Shown one piece after another: positions 29,508 to 40,180 of a stretch of 64,000 bases of DNA. The DNA comes from Sacculina carcini. Lineage: Eukaryota > Arthropoda > Thecostraca > Sacculinidae. Under the pieces are notes generated by a model that was not told where the DNA came from, ran no database searches, and was given only the letters and a program-made list of their open reading frames with translations. The stretch lies in assembly GCA_916048095.2 (NCBI GenBank), contig OU696584.1, forward strand, positions 4,491,849 through 4,555,848, read 5' to 3'. Numbering within the stretch: position 1 is the stretch's first letter; each line of letters begins with the position of its first letter. Made by a program: the position numbers and the translations under genes.

Positions 29508-29744
29508 TGTTATGTTTTACTCAGCACAATCAAAACGCCCTTGATACAATTTTATTCTATGCACACACACACAACCACCATACAATACGATCACACTATG
29601 ACTTCACAGGTCCGCAACACGAATCACACTCACCAGCACGCACACATACATGAACGCACACACAAGTGCCTGTTACCTTGACAGGTCACGCAATAACATA
29701 TACGTCTCTAGTGTCATGGCGCTCATACGCTTACACACACAACA
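29508..29744 (-). repeat. 3' LTR of LTR-D
   Basis: 237 bp, minus-strand sequence TGTTGTGTGTG...AAACATAACA. Aligned by eye to 32739-32977 with a handful of substitutions and a 2-bp CA-repeat length difference. Confidence 0.92.
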
Positions 29745-29755
29745 CCTCCCCCTTC
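29745..29755 (-). promoter_or_regulatory. Polypurine tract of LTR-D
   Basis: The minus strand reads GAAGGGGGAGG directly against the 3' LTR. It slightly overlaps the stop region of the polyprotein. Confidence 0.85.
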
Positions 29756-32615
29756 AATCATGGTAAGTTTTCTTGCCCCACCGAACTTGTAACCGATCAG
29801 GGCGCCGGCGTTGTCGACTTGACCGACGTTGCACTAATCTCTTCACAGATTTGACCGCAGCCTCAGCCAGGCCATTGCTTTGATGGTGATATGGCGACGA
29901 CATCATGTGCCTCACTCCCCATCGGTGAAAAATATCACGGGTTCGACGTGCTTTGAACTGCGGTCCACCATCACTACGTAGGACCGTTGGTACTCCCACG
30001 GCCGCTAAATGTTCTCTCAGCGAACTCACCAGTTCTCTCGCTGATGCCTCTCGCTGGCGTGACGAGACCATTGGCCAGCCAGATAGCCGATCCACGTAAA
30101 CCAGATATGTACGTCCCGCATGGTGGAAGTAGTCTGCCGCCACATGCTCAAACACCCTAGCGCACGTTGGTTCTTGCACCAGTGGTTCTTTTGGCTGGCT
30201 GGGCAAATATTTGTGGCACACGCTGCACGACGATATGACATTTTCTATATCGTTGTCGATGCCGGGCCAAAACACGGTTTGCCTGGCACGTTGCTTTGTT
30301 TTTAACATACCAAGATGGGCATCATGCAGTCTTTCGTCGGCTGCGTAGCCTGTATGATCTATGCGGTATCCGCAATAATCCACGTCCGAGCAAGCAAACT
30401 TGAATTTTTCGGCGTTGAGAGTAATGCCTGCTGAGTCACAACGCTGCAGCACTGACCAGAAGCGCGCAAGATGCTCATCATACGCGCCATCATACACAAG
30501 TATATCGTCGACGACTTTACACACTTGAGGCAGGTCACCCAAAGCTGCGTCACCTCGCCTGTTGTACTGGTCTCCACTTGATACGAGTCCCATGACCGCT
30601 CGTTTGAACTTGAAGCGTCCCCATGGGTTGATGAAGCAAGTCAGATGCTGATCATCTTCATGTATGGGTATTTGGAAGTAACCAGATTTTGCGTCCAGTG
30701 TCGTCAGAAATCGGGCTTCACCGGCGATCGATGATACGACGTCAATTGGTGATTTGACTGGATAGGTAGGTCGTTTCACATACCGGTTGAGTTTCGTCAA
30801 GTCAACGGTTAAGCGACACTCTATTGTCGACCCATCTCTGGACTTCTTGGCCACTGGAACCACGGGATGACACCATGTCGTTGGTTCATGCCCTTTTTGT
30901 ATTACTCCACTGCTCTGCAGCTCGCTTAATTGCTTCTCAATAGCATTTCTGAAACAGAAAAGTATTTGCCTAGCTGCGGTGATGGCATATGGCACAGCTT
31001 CTTCTTTTAACTCGATGCGCATTGGACCTCCCTGCATTTTGCGCAAGATACTGTTTGACTGCTCAAACACATCTGAAAATGTGTCTATCATTGTACGTCG
31101 ATGCTCACGACGTTCCGCTGCAGCTGGTGGTCGCTTCAGCTTCCACACTGGACGCTGTCCCATTTTGCTTCGGTGTGTCTGCTCCGTCTTTTTGTGATCG
31201 TGGATTGGTACGGGTATCTTGGATTTCCCCGTAAACATTTCCTGTTTTCCCACCGACAGAATTTGTCGGGGAAATGATACCGGCAGTATTTTCAATTTTA
31301 CTGCGTCTTGCCACGACAGCAGTGAGCCTCTCAGGCCCTTGACAATGTACAGGTATGTGTTTACAGCTAAGTCACCCAGCTTCACTGTGACGTCAGCACA
31401 ACCTATGCATTTCAGTCTATGCCCGTCTGCACCGAGGAGGATATCATCCGGTGGTTTTAAATTGTTGCGATACAGCCCCACACGCCGTGCCATTGAAGCA
31501 CTGATGACTGAAACTGCGGCGCCCGTGTCAGCTATACACACCATGGGATAACTCTTCCCAGAAGTATGCTCCACATGGACCGTTATCGATGGGATATCTT
31601 TTCGCTGACCCGTGGCACCGACGTTCACGTCCGACACCATTATATGATGCACTGATCTGCCTTTGTTCGTAGAGGGAGTCTTCTGCCGGGGTGCCGACTC
31701 GTACCGGCTGCGGCAGCACTTCTCATAGTGCCCTTTCTTTTTGCACTTCCGACACTCCACGTTGAGGGCAGGGCACATCTTTGCATCCTTGTGTTTATTG
31801 TGACCGCATCTTGTACATCTGTTTGCTGGACTGGATTGATGCTCTGCGGAACGTTGCCTCTGCTTGTAGCTGGACATTTTGTTGATACTGCGTTCTCGCA
31901 TTATTGCGGCATTCTCTTTTGCGGTTTCGCTACTGCGGCAAATGGCAATCGCTTCTTCCAGCGAGAGATCTTTCTGACGAAGCAATCGATGAAGCGCTTC
32001 TTCGTCAGCGATGCCCATGACTATTTTGTCTCTGAGTGTTTTATCCGAACATTCAATGCAGAAATCACAGAATGCCATCAACTCTTTGATGCAACACAAG
32101 AAGTCGTTGAAGGATTCTCCGTCCTCTTGCTTTCTCAGGAAGAACTCTCTGCGATCAATAACAATGCTTGTTTGGTTGCGCAGATATGCCTCCATCTTAT
32201 TCACGCATTCCTCGATGTTGGTGTGCGGGGTGACTGTCAGTCCGTACCGAAGTATTCTGGACCACTCTTCGTCCACTAGCGATACAAGCACTGCTCTTTG
32301 CTCCTCGTCCGGGAGATCATTCAGCTTGCACAATAATGCGTAAGCTTCAAACTTGTGCTTCCAATTATCGAATTCCTTCAGGGACACTGAGGACGACAGA
32401 AACGGTGCTGGTGTGGCTGATGCCGGCGCACGTTGTTTGCTGTCAGAGCGTTTCTCATCGGCTGACATTGCTCTTTGCTGAGTTGGGCTGACTGAGATTT
32501 TCTCAAGTGTGTTTGTCAGTCTCTCTTCTCGTGCGGCTGCCTGCCTTTGCAGTTCAACATTGGCTGCCATTTGTTGCGCCATAAACTCTGTGAGTTTTAC
32601 TATTGATGCTTCCAT
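29754..32615 (-). CDS. gag-pol: gag-pol polyprotein of LTR-D, lacking RNase H
   Basis: A single 953-residue frame. Gag at about 1-300 with a coiled N-terminus and two zinc-knuckle-like motifs (CTRCGHNKHKDAKMC; CRKCKKKGHYEKCC). Protease at about 360: VCIADTGAAVSVIS. RT at about 580-760: CRLTVDLTKLNRY, LTTLDAKSGYFQIPI, VMGLVSSGDQYN and catalytic VVDDILVYD. Directly after CGYRIDHTGYAADERL the frame jumps to HDAHLGMLKTKQRA and the integrase: CSVCHKYLP, VAADYFHHAG, VLRSDGGPQF and SNGLAEAAVK. The RT connection and RNase H (about 200 residues in relatives) are missing without loss of frame, so the copy should be unable to complete cDNA synthesis alone. The right side uses the ATG at 32615. Confidence 0.9.
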   Translation of the reverse strand: MEASIVKLTEFMAQQMAANVELQRQAAAREERLTNTLEKISVSPTQQRAMSADEKRSDSKQRAPASATPAPFLSSSVSLKEFDNWKHKFEAYALLCKLNDLPDEEQRAVLVSLVDEEWSRILRYGLTVTPHTNIEECVNKMEAYLRNQTSIVIDRREFFLRKQEDGESFNDFLCCIKELMAFCDFCIECSDKTLRDKIVMGIADEEALHRLLRQKDLSLEEAIAICRSSETAKENAAIMRERSINKMSSYKQRQRSAEHQSSPANRCTRCGHNKHKDAKMCPALNVECRKCKKKGHYEKCCRSRYESAPRQKTPSTNKGRSVHHIMVSDVNVGATGQRKDIPSITVHVEHTSGKSYPMVCIADTGAAVSVISASMARRVGLYRNNLKPPDDILLGADGHRLKCIGCADVTVKLGDLAVNTYLYIVKGLRGSLLSWQDAVKLKILPVSFPRQILSVGKQEMFTGKSKIPVPIHDHKKTEQTHRSKMGQRPVWKLKRPPAAAERREHRRTMIDTFSDVFEQSNSILRKMQGGPMRIELKEEAVPYAITAARQILFCFRNAIEKQLSELQSSGVIQKGHEPTTWCHPVVPVAKKSRDGSTIECRLTVDLTKLNRYVKRPTYPVKSPIDVVSSIAGEARFLTTLDAKSGYFQIPIHEDDQHLTCFINPWGRFKFKRAVMGLVSSGDQYNRRGDAALGDLPQVCKVVDDILVYDGAYDEHLARFWSVLQRCDSAGITLNAEKFKFACSDVDYCGYRIDHTGYAADERLHDAHLGMLKTKQRARQTVFWPGIDNDIENVISSCSVCHKYLPSQPKEPLVQEPTCARVFEHVAADYFHHAGRTYLVYVDRLSGWPMVSSRQREASARELVSSLREHLAAVGVPTVLRSDGGPQFKARRTRDIFHRWGVRHMMSSPYHHQSNGLAEAAVKSVKRLVQRRSSRQRRRPDRLQVRWGKKTYHD

Positions 32616-32720
32616 CCTTGTAGCTTTTGCAGCTCACGAATTCACAAAACCACAATTATATATTCACAAACACGATGTAGTCTTCACAAACTTCAAACAG
32701 CTTCAGGAAGATTCACCGGT

Positions 32721-32738
32721 TCATCACCGACTGCCCCA
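32721..32738 (-). promoter_or_regulatory. Primer-binding site of LTR-D (conventional type)
   Basis: The minus strand directly after the 5' LTR reads TGGGGCAGTCGGTGATGA, beginning with the TGG that pairs with a tRNA CCA end. The tRNA identity was not determined. This contrasts with LTR-B and LTR-C. Confidence 0.75.
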
Positions 32739-32977
32739 TGTTATGTTTTACTCAGCACAATCAAAACACCCTTGATACAATTCTATTCTATGCACACACA
32801 CATACAACCACCACACAATACGATCACACTATGACTTCACAGGTCCGCAACACGAATCACACTCACCAGCACGCACACATACATGAACGCACACACAAGT
32901 GCCTGTGACCTTGATAGGTCACGCAATAACATATACTTCTCTAGTGTCATGGCGCTCATACGCTTACACACACAACA
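32739..32977 (-). repeat. 5' LTR of LTR-D
   Basis: 239 bp with TG...CA ends on the minus strand, followed on the plus strand by the target duplication GCTTT. Confidence 0.92.
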
Positions 32978-34155
32978 GCTTTCAGTCGCATTGATACGGG
33001 ATGCAGTTGCTCCACTGAAAATCCATTAGCCAAGAAAGCGTTGAGCGACAAAACATCAGATTGCGCTCCACTGTCCGTTATGCCATTTACGACAGCGCTT
33101 GCTACTGACTGACATCCATATGTTGTACCAGTTGCATTATCGGCAGCACGGATTTTCACTTGGACTCTCGGATGTGTTCTGACACGAGCTCGATGCCACT
33201 CACCGTTCTTGAAAATATGGTGAGGCAGAACAGTGATGCGTTCCGAGGTGCGCACGACGGATGCATGATGTGGCACACCTGATAGGGAAGTAATTTGAGA
33301 CATTGACCCCACGTCGACGTCGATCGTGTTTGAATTCACGGATTGCTGTCGTGCATATCTACGTCGGTCTGGAACGCGCCGTCGTTTAGACAGGTAGCAG
33401 TCCCTGCAACGCTCATGTGGCTTCATGTTCCAACCCCTCGCCGTCAAAGAGTATACGGTAAATGATTTTTTGCAGTCAGGACAAACATCTTTCTTGGAAC
33501 GATCCACAGGAGGTATGGTATGATTAGACGAGTGATCGTTTGTCGAACTGAGTGGAGCTTTTTTGAAGGAGGAAATTGCAGCAGTCAGCTGTGATGGAAG
33601 CGCGTTTCTGGCTATCTGCCGTCCTTCAACAAATCCAACAACATTGTTGGCAGTTGTCAGCTGAGTATGTTCGAGTCCCATCGCCTCCCGGCGGATGTCG
33701 ATGTCGGCAATACCCGCCAGTAGAACGTCTCTGATAGCATGATCAGTGTAATTGGCAGTATTGTCTCGACCACACTGACATTGAACAGTGACGTGGAATG
33801 CACATGTTTCGGCTTTACCGCGTACTCTAGCAGCGAAAACTCTGAAGGGTTCACCTGGTCCCAGCGTCATTGCGACTAGTTCGGCACGTTTCACGCCAAG
33901 AGATACAGGGATTACTGCCAGAGATTTCATGGCCTCCAGAACATCAGGCACCGGTCGCGAAGTGATTCGAGGGTCGGACTTCAGAAGAGCATCACCAAGA
34001 CATTATGATGCACATTGAAAGAGTTGTAGCGGTGCGGATTCTTCGCTTATAAAAGAACCGCGACAAAACTGCTCCCAGCGGTTCACAAAAGTGTTCCACA
34101 CCTCGCAATCAACACCCATATCAATGCGCGGCCGTAACAACTTCGGCGACTCGTT
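32978..34155 (-). pseudogene. LTR-E gag and protease (5' part of the LTR-D-split element)
   Basis: Minus strand, read right to left: a gag beginning near 34150 with a WNTFVNRWEQF-type block and DALLKSDPRITS (the latter after one frame break near 33990), then an open frame 33951-32956: LAVIPVSLGVKRAELV, a Cys-rich motif (CPDCKKSF, then HERCRDC), and the protease NGITDSGAQSDVLSL with catalytic DSG. The frame is interrupted by LTR-D at VSMRLKA. There is no LTR or leader on its right; it abuts LTR-F sequence at about 34155. Confidence 0.75.
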
Positions 34156-35223
34156 ACACTTAGTATTACGTTTTCAGGAAGTTTGACGCTGAAACGTTCG
34201 CATTATCATCCCACCGTTCACCCTGACATTTAGTTTATACGCAACTGCATGGTACACGCAACCAAATACACAAACGATAATGTCCCAGGAGTTGCCCACA
34301 AACCAGAAACGACCGGCGCTAGGTCACCATTACTGCCGATCTGCCGCATTTCACTCCCACGAGAAAAATGCACCTTACCGGCACGAACATCCTTATGTAG
34401 ACAACCCAAGTATTCTCCCGCCATCAGGTGACTCCGGAGGCTTCGTCTCAAGTCCGTAGCGCGCCAGGTGTGACATCACCGTCTCAGCAGTCACGATGTC
34501 CTCGTTAACGATTATATCATCCATGTAACTGTCGGTACCACTGCACACCTTGCGATGGCCGCGAGGACAGCATTCACAGTTTACTTAACTCGCTGATAAC
34601 GTCAAAGTGACTCATCCAGATGCACCTGAAGATACGCAGACTTTAAATCGACAAGTTTGATTCGTTTAGGAAACCTGCTCCACTTCCTTATAGTCTCATC
34701 ATACACAACAACATCAAGGTCGGGATGACAACTGATATAATCGTTGAGCTACGAGCTCGTACCTTTAATCCAATTCAGGTCGTACTTTACCTTTAATTTT
34801 CTTAACTACCGCCTTCAAAGGCAGAATTCCCTCAACATCTCAATGATATTAACATTCACTAAGCCAGCCCCTACTAATCCATTCCTCAATTTCACGTCTC
34901 CACTCGACCTGTATCGCCTCATCCTGAACACTGTTGTACTCACTGACAGTGCTACTCAATTTGGGATCCACACCATCCTTCCAGCGCCAAGAAACGGTCC
35001 ACTTTCCGCCACTGAGCCTGGCGTCGAAATCAGAGTCATGCACCTCCAACAAATCGTCGGCGACGCAAGACGACCCAGCAACGGCATTATCATGTAAGTA
35101 GTGCGATGCAGCAGAAATGTCCATGTTTTCACGGGCAGAACCGTCACAGTTGAAAATTGCTTTGCAGCAGGTAGAGCAGGTGCAAAATGTGATCACTGCC
35201 GAAACCAGCAAACCATTCATCAT
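34156..35223 (-). pseudogene. LTR-F pol: protease end and RT, heavily decayed
   Basis: Minus strand: the pre-RT block DFDARLSGGKWTVSWRWKDG (cf. DKWEVEWVVK of LTR-B) is in a frame ending at 34849; further left, in shifted frames with stops, LVDLKSAYLQVHLDE, an RT palm-like region and a GWLR-type block can be followed to about 34165, close to the RT/RNase H border. The YxDD motif was not recovered intact. LTR-E sequence takes over at about 34155. Confidence 0.65.
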
Positions 35224-35408
35224 GGCCTCAACACGTGGTAGCGCCTCTATTGGTTGTCGGTGGTTGGGAGAATCGCTGGCGCATCCCTTGGTCGTTTTCC
35301 GATTTTTTGTCTATTTGTCCAGCAGCGGGGCAGTTTCTTAGAAGATCAGCACCTCCACACCCGAATCAGTCAGCTCGGCGCTAGCTATAGTGACCGGTCT
35401 CTATTAAT

Positions 35409-35790
35409 CTACTGCATTTCCTGACTAAATGGGGCCCTCCACAGTTGAATCAGCCTCCACGAACCTGCCATAGCCAATCTAGATTCACGTGAATATTTCG
35501 ACGGGGCAAATGTTTTGACACCATGACGGCATTGCCAAAATTTAGATAGAAGTATACGCGCATGCTCAACCAACAGCGGACGACCTACTGTGTCCACTCC
35601 TGCCCCGGCCATGAGCTCTCGTGACCCTTCTCGCGGGAGCTCAAACACAAACACATTCCTGAAAACGGTCATGCTCTCAATACCGGTCAGTTTGGCTAGT
35701 CTCTTCAATTTCGACATGAATATGACGGCCGGTTCATCTTGCCACTTTAGCGTTATGAAAATTTCGTAGGGGGACAACACAAGACATACG
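35409..35790 (-). pseudogene. LTR-F gag remnant
   Basis: The minus-strand frame contains EPAVIFMSKLKRLAKLTG, NVFVFELPREGSRELMAGAG and LLVEHARILLSKFW, aligning with LTR-B gag blocks (SVDVFATDIRKLA; FVNGFPSHV; ALINHARVLT). Zinc knuckles and the gag N-terminus are not recovered. 35224-35408 is the broken stretch between gag and pol. Confidence 0.65.
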
Positions 35791-36160
35791 CGGGGTGCAG
35801 CGATGTCCCACGCGCGCATACAAGACCACACCACACAGAGAACACGCCCGAACATGGCTCCCTGTACGCCGTATAACACCCGGCAACGTGCACACATTGC
35901 AACATACGGCAGCCAATCAAGAACGAGCTGACACTCACACCACACGCTCACTCTCCCTACACATCTCACACTTCTCAAATTGTAACGCACGCGCAACTAT
36001 TCCAAGAACCACATTGTCCATGGTGCACACACATACACAGGATCCAAGGACCACTGCATATTTAGTAGTCCTTGACACAATCATATACAGACAACCACAA
36101 CATACGCACAATGCAAACGTCTTACTACACAAGTGTGTTTCTGTGAGCGTGTAAATTGAG
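35791..36160 (-). repeat. LTR-F 5' LTR region (boundaries uncertain)
   Basis: TG-rich on the minus strand and directly upstream of the gag remnant. A stretch containing TCCCACGCGCGCATACAAGA (near 35806) resembles the paired repeats at 45022-45239 and 46170-46400, which suggests they are related LTRs. It does not resemble the remnant LTR at 25000-25256. Confidence 0.5.
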
Positions 36161-36571
36161 CTTACGTGTTTGCTCTTAAAAATGTCTGGTCTTGTGCAAT
36201 ACTAGCACGAAATCTGGACTGCCGTAACTGCTGCCATAAGCGGGATTGGTGAAACACCGTAACTGTATACGAGCCAACGTATGAAATATGTTGAATTATT
36301 CACCCGCAATGCTAAGTTGGCATGTCTTGGCTCCTGGTTTGTGATAGCCACTTACGGTTGATTTAAGATTGAAATCAGTTGATATCGACTGCATTTACAA
36401 TGTTTTTGCATGATCTAAGCGAGGTGGTGTCGAATTAACGAGACGCACGTATTGCGGATCTTCTAGCGACAATAACCGCACGAAGTGCGGCATTTGTCAC
36501 TAGTGTACACTGTAAAAACACTTGCGGAATTGATCTGTCAAGAAAAGGAATCAGAAAAGTGCCAAAACACA
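36161..36571. other. Unassigned DNA between LTR-F and a hAT MITE
   Basis: No gene or repeat recognised apart from a short imperfect palindrome near 36468-36498. The last 8 bp (AAAACACA) are a target duplication of the next MITE. Confidence 0.4.
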
Positions 36572-36788
36572 CACTGGCTGATCCAGGGGGCTCCCAAAAT
36601 GTTTCCATCAACTCGTCATAACCAAGAGATTCACTAAGAGAGGTAAAACACTTTTTTTTTGTAGAATTTGTTGATATTATCGCAAAGACGCAGCATAACT
36701 ATGCATGTACATGACTGATCGCCCCAAGATTCAGCCCCCACAAAAGTACTTCGATTCCTCCCAAAATTGCACTCTGGATCCGCCGCTG
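36572..36788. mobile_element. hAT-type MITE (217 bp) with exact 8-bp target duplication
   Basis: The left end CACTGGCTGATCCAGG and the right end (reverse complement CAGCGGCGGATCCAG) are imperfect hAT-like termini, followed inside by CTCCCAAAAT and its mirrored partner. The flanks are identical 8-mers AAAACACA (36564-36571 and 36789-36796). Non-coding. Confidence 0.88.
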
Positions 36789-36796
36789 AAAACACA

Positions 36797-37347
36797 AAAC
36801 CCACTGACTTGAAAGTTTGAACAGACAAACAAGTGGCCTAGCAGATTGTCCGGAAAGCTGGAAGGATAATGACAGCGCAAATTCCGGTTACCAGGCACGG
36901 TACAACTTCGTGTTTGAGACAACAAACATTGGTCTTCTCATTGCTTCGCATGTACACGCAGTAACTTCCCACTAAATGACTATCCATACCATCGGCATAG
37001 ATTTGTATCGAGGCTCGAGGGGGATGACAGCCATCATGCTCTAAGTTGACTCAGTTGGTCAATTGCGTGGTACCCTAAAATATTTCCAGCCTATTCAATT
37101 ACAACACACATACTCCAATGAAAAGTGTATTACGCAATACAATTATTCACATATTTATAATTTTTTACATTTTAGGCCTATTGTCATTTGCCTTCTATAC
37201 TGATTTTGATAATAATATGCACAATGAACTGAACTCAGCATAATTATCGGGGAGTTTAATTGCATATTCATACCCCCCAGCCAAACTGTCGAGGTATATA
37301 TACCCCATACCCCCCATGATTTACGCCAATGATCTATACAGTACCGC
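36797..37347. other. Unassigned AT-rich DNA
   Basis: No gene. Near 37266-37316 there are CATACCCCCC motifs like those of the MITE at 20286-20610, possibly a remnant of a related element. Confidence 0.4.
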
Positions 37348-37432
37348 CATGTCAAGTCGTGTGCGCGCAGCCGTACTGTGAACACGTGTTTTTCGGTGCT
37401 GGCCGTGACTGCGGCTCCGTGTGTGTTTAGTG

Positions 37433-38056
37433 ATGGGTCTGACAGCTCACCGTGGTAAGCGTTCGCGGCCGCATGGGCGGAAGCGATCCATTCAGTGGAC
37501 ACACACGACGGACTCGCGGTGTGCCAGCCGGAGCCGTGAGGCCCTCAGGGCCCCCGCTCTAAACGTTGCAACATTTAATACGAGGACTTTGAGGGAAAAT
37601 TGTCGTCTTAATGAATTATGTAAATTAGCTATAGATTTGAACATTGACATCATCGCCGTCCAGGAGCACAGACGAACTGTGAAGGCACCAGCCACGTCCG
37701 TCAACGTTCACGGCTGGACTTTCTGGATTGCAACTGCAAACTCTCAAGGCCAAGGTGGTGTTGGCTTATTGTTGTCGCCGCGTGCCAGGCGAGCTCTCCT
37801 CAGCATCGAGTATCCGCACGCGCGAGTCACAACAGCGACATTCCAGCTGAAGGCCAACAGATTGCGCATTGCAAATTGTTATATGCCCACCGCATGTGCA
37901 GCCGCACTGAACGAAGCAGAAGAGTGCATAAATGTGCTGACTACGTTTGTGGCCGGCGGTGCAAATCGCGATGTCACCTGTGTTGTGGGTGACTTCAACG
38001 CCGACCTACAAACCAAGCTGCCAAGCTATGCAACAGAGTCTTGTTGCAGCGCATAA
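37433..38056 (+). pseudogene. AP-type endonuclease part of LINE-delta-1
   Basis: Starts at the first ATG (37433). Apurinic-endonuclease-type blocks: NVATFNTRTLRENCRLNEL, DIIAVQEHRR with the catalytic E, and VVGDFNADL. The domain stops shortly after GDFN, so the YxDY/SDH parts (present in LINE-delta-2) are lost. The frame then runs into RT sequence out of phase and ends at 38056. Confidence 0.85.
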
Positions 38057-39327
38057 GGAGAATACTAGAAGAAAGGTTGCTGAATGTCCAGGCGGGTTTC
38101 AGACCTCACAGGTGCACGTCTGAACAAATTGCCACACTTCGTGTTTGTATAGACACCTGTAGCACGAGAAAAAAGTCACTGTGTGTTGTGTTTGTCGACT
38201 TTTTCCAAGCGTTTGATCGAGTAAACCGTGGGTCATTGCAGTCCATCTTGCTCGCCTACGGAGTCGACAACACAGTGGTCAGCGCCATAATGAGCCTCTA
38301 CACCAACACCGTAGCACAGGTCAGGGTCGGCAGCGAGTACACCGAGCAGTTTGATACGTCAAGCGGTGTACTACAAGGTGACACTCTCGCACCGTACTTG
38401 TTCGTTGTAGTCATGGACTACATCATGAGGTGTAGCATCCGGCAGGAGCAGGCATTCACTGTGAGAAGGCGGCTCTGTCAGCGGCGACCTGCGGTGAAGC
38501 TTGCAGCTCTGGCCTATGCCGACGATCTGGCGCTGCTGTCGGACAACATCGCCGACGCTCAAAAACAGCTGGCCAGACTGGAGGCGGCCGCCGCGTCTGT
38601 GGGTCTGCAGCTCAATGCCTCCAAGTGCAAGGTGCTGTTAGTGGGTGTGCAAAAATCTGACAACATTCTGTCTTCGAACGGAGACCGCATTGACGTCTGC
38701 GAGGACTTTGCCTATCTGGGCAGTCAGCTGAAGGACAGTCGGTCGGCGTTCAGACGAAGAAGAGCACTGGCGTGGATTGCTGCACGGAAACTCTACGGAT
38801 TTTGGGCATCATCAGCAGCAATATCGGAGAAAGTGCAACTGTTCAGGGCATGTGTTGAGCCTGTTCTGTTGTACGCAAGCGACACATGGGTGTTGTCTGA
38901 CAGTTTGTCTAGCGAAGTCGACGCCGGTCATCGCGCATTGCTCCGGTATTGCTGCAATCTCGGCTACCCACAGCTGGTATCCAACGACGTGCTCTACAAT
39001 AAATCTGCGAGTCGACCTGTCAGCCAGATTATACGCCGTCTACGCATCGCTCTGCTCCGTCACGCTGTCACCCACCCGAATACGCCACTGGCCCTTGTGT
39101 GTGCGCCCGACAACAAAGCCTCAGAGCCGCTCAGAGTGGGAGGCGCTCTCACGAAAACATACTTCCAACAGCTGGAAGACGACTGCAGTTTCGCTGGCAA
39201 ATCTCTTGCGGTCTGCTTGAAGATTGCAAGTGCGAAAGTGTGGCATAATTTATTTAAGAATATTCAATTGGGTAGTGCAATTGTATGGTGTTATACTTGT
39301 ATTGTATTTGTATCGTCTAGTCATTAA
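38041..39327 (+). pseudogene. Reverse transcriptase part of LINE-delta-1
   Basis: 428 open codons, with no ATG at the start. RT blocks: QAGFRPHRCTSEQI, VVFVDFFQAFDRVNR, SSGVLQGDTLAPYLFVVVMD, intact LAYADDLALLSD, LQLNASKCKVLLV, then FAYLGSQ and the thumb. The GVLQGDTLAPYLF form points to an RTE-like group rather than the GVPQGSVLGP type of the other LINEs here. The first RT blocks were lost in the deletion. Confidence 0.88.
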
Positions 39328-39466
39328 TAATTAATAATGTGTTTTTATTAGTGTATGTATTGTATTTATTACCCGTCATGTCTTTCGTTATTATATGGTT
39401 GCAACAACGTGCTCATGCCTTTTCTCATGGCCTGATAATACACGTATCATCATCATCATGTCAAGT

Positions 39467-39782
39467 ATTGTGTCCTCTTGGCTGAAGTTGACGGTAACTG
39501 ATTGAGTTGCCTCAAGCTGCGCTTATTGACACGGCCAGAGTTAGTTTGTCACTTTTTCTGCTGAATTTTGACTAGCTCATGGAACGACTCTCTCTGGCAC
39601 TCTGTGAAAAGTTCTTGATACAGTACCGCGGTGATGATATGTTTGATCTGTGGTCTCCAGGACGGACCGAGTTGGCAACAACTAATCCAGTGACGAACAA
39701 TATTCAAAATTATATCTTCCAACACACACACACACACACACACACATACACACACGCAGACACCGACATACACACATAAGCA

Positions 39783-39830
<48 letters not shown>

Positions 39831-40062
39831 TATACACACACCGCTCAACGCACATTTGCTTTGCTTGTTTGTTCTAATTTTTTATTATTGTATCGTTTGT
39901 GTTTGGCAATGGTTAAATTTTCAATTTAAAAAATATACACTCACAAACAAACACACACACACACGTATGTTGAACAGTTTGACGGCCGGTGTGGCAGTGC
40001 ACTGACCTCTCAGTCGAGGTCGTTGACCTCCGTCAGCGTCAAGGTCGTTGACCCCTGTCACC
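39467..40062. repeat. CA microsatellites (about 39721-39840) and unassigned DNA
   Basis: (CA)n runs at about 39722-39747 and 39789-39825, plus a shorter one near 39952-39963. No gene. A GC-rich patch begins at about 39980 and leads into the candidate exon at 40063. Confidence 0.6.
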
Positions 40063-40180
40063 ATGATAGGCGCCATGCAGGCGGTGGCCGTGCGCCATCA
40101 GCGAGGCCAGAAATTGCAGCTGGACCAGAACGGACGCATCATCCGGCCCAGGGCTGCCAGTGTTGTCGACCAACGCGCAG
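40063..40180 (+). CDS. Candidate first coding exon of a host gene (unidentified)
   Basis: A GC-rich island with an ATG in good context (CACCATGA) and 39 codons beginning MIGAMQAVAVRHQRG and containing LQLDQNGRIIRPRA. It ends CAG at 40180, next to GTTACA, a possible 5' splice site. The exon ends in phase 1. The candidate exon at 51774-52123 begins after TTTACAG in the matching phase and has the same GC-rich character. No family recognised. If right, the intron between them holds LINE-gamma-2, LTR-C and other repeats. Confidence 0.3.

Larger units (their letters stand above)
29508..32977 (-). mobile_element. LTR-D: complete but RNase H-deleted gypsy element nested in LTR-E
   Basis: 3470 bp on the minus strand with 237- and 239-bp LTRs and a perfect 5-bp target duplication GCTTT (29503-29507 and 32978-32982). 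It has a conventional primer-binding site, a single gag-pol frame and a polypurine tract. The LTRs differ at several positions (roughly 3-4 % by eye), so it is older than LTR-B and LTR-C. An in-frame deletion has removed the RT end and all of RNase H. Removing it rejoins the LTR-E coding sequence at VSMRLKA|ANQST. Confidence 0.93.
37358..39456 (+). mobile_element. LINE-delta-1: LINE with intact 5' end and internal deletion
   Basis: Flanked by the 10-bp target duplication CATGTCAAGT (37348-37357 and 39457-39466). Begins CGTGTGCGCGCAGCCG, as does LINE-delta-2 (56350), so this is the true 5' end. It ends in an (ATC)n tail. Endonuclease and RT are both present, but the region joining them is deleted, putting them in different frames. 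Confidence 0.9.

Noticed and set aside
36468..36498. Short palindrome around ACCGCACGAAGTGCGGC
   Set aside because: Stem of only about 6 bp with flanking mismatches; could be chance.
37260..37320. CATACCCCCC motifs similar to the MITE at 20286-20610
   Set aside because: Too short, and no terminal inverted repeats or target duplication could be found.
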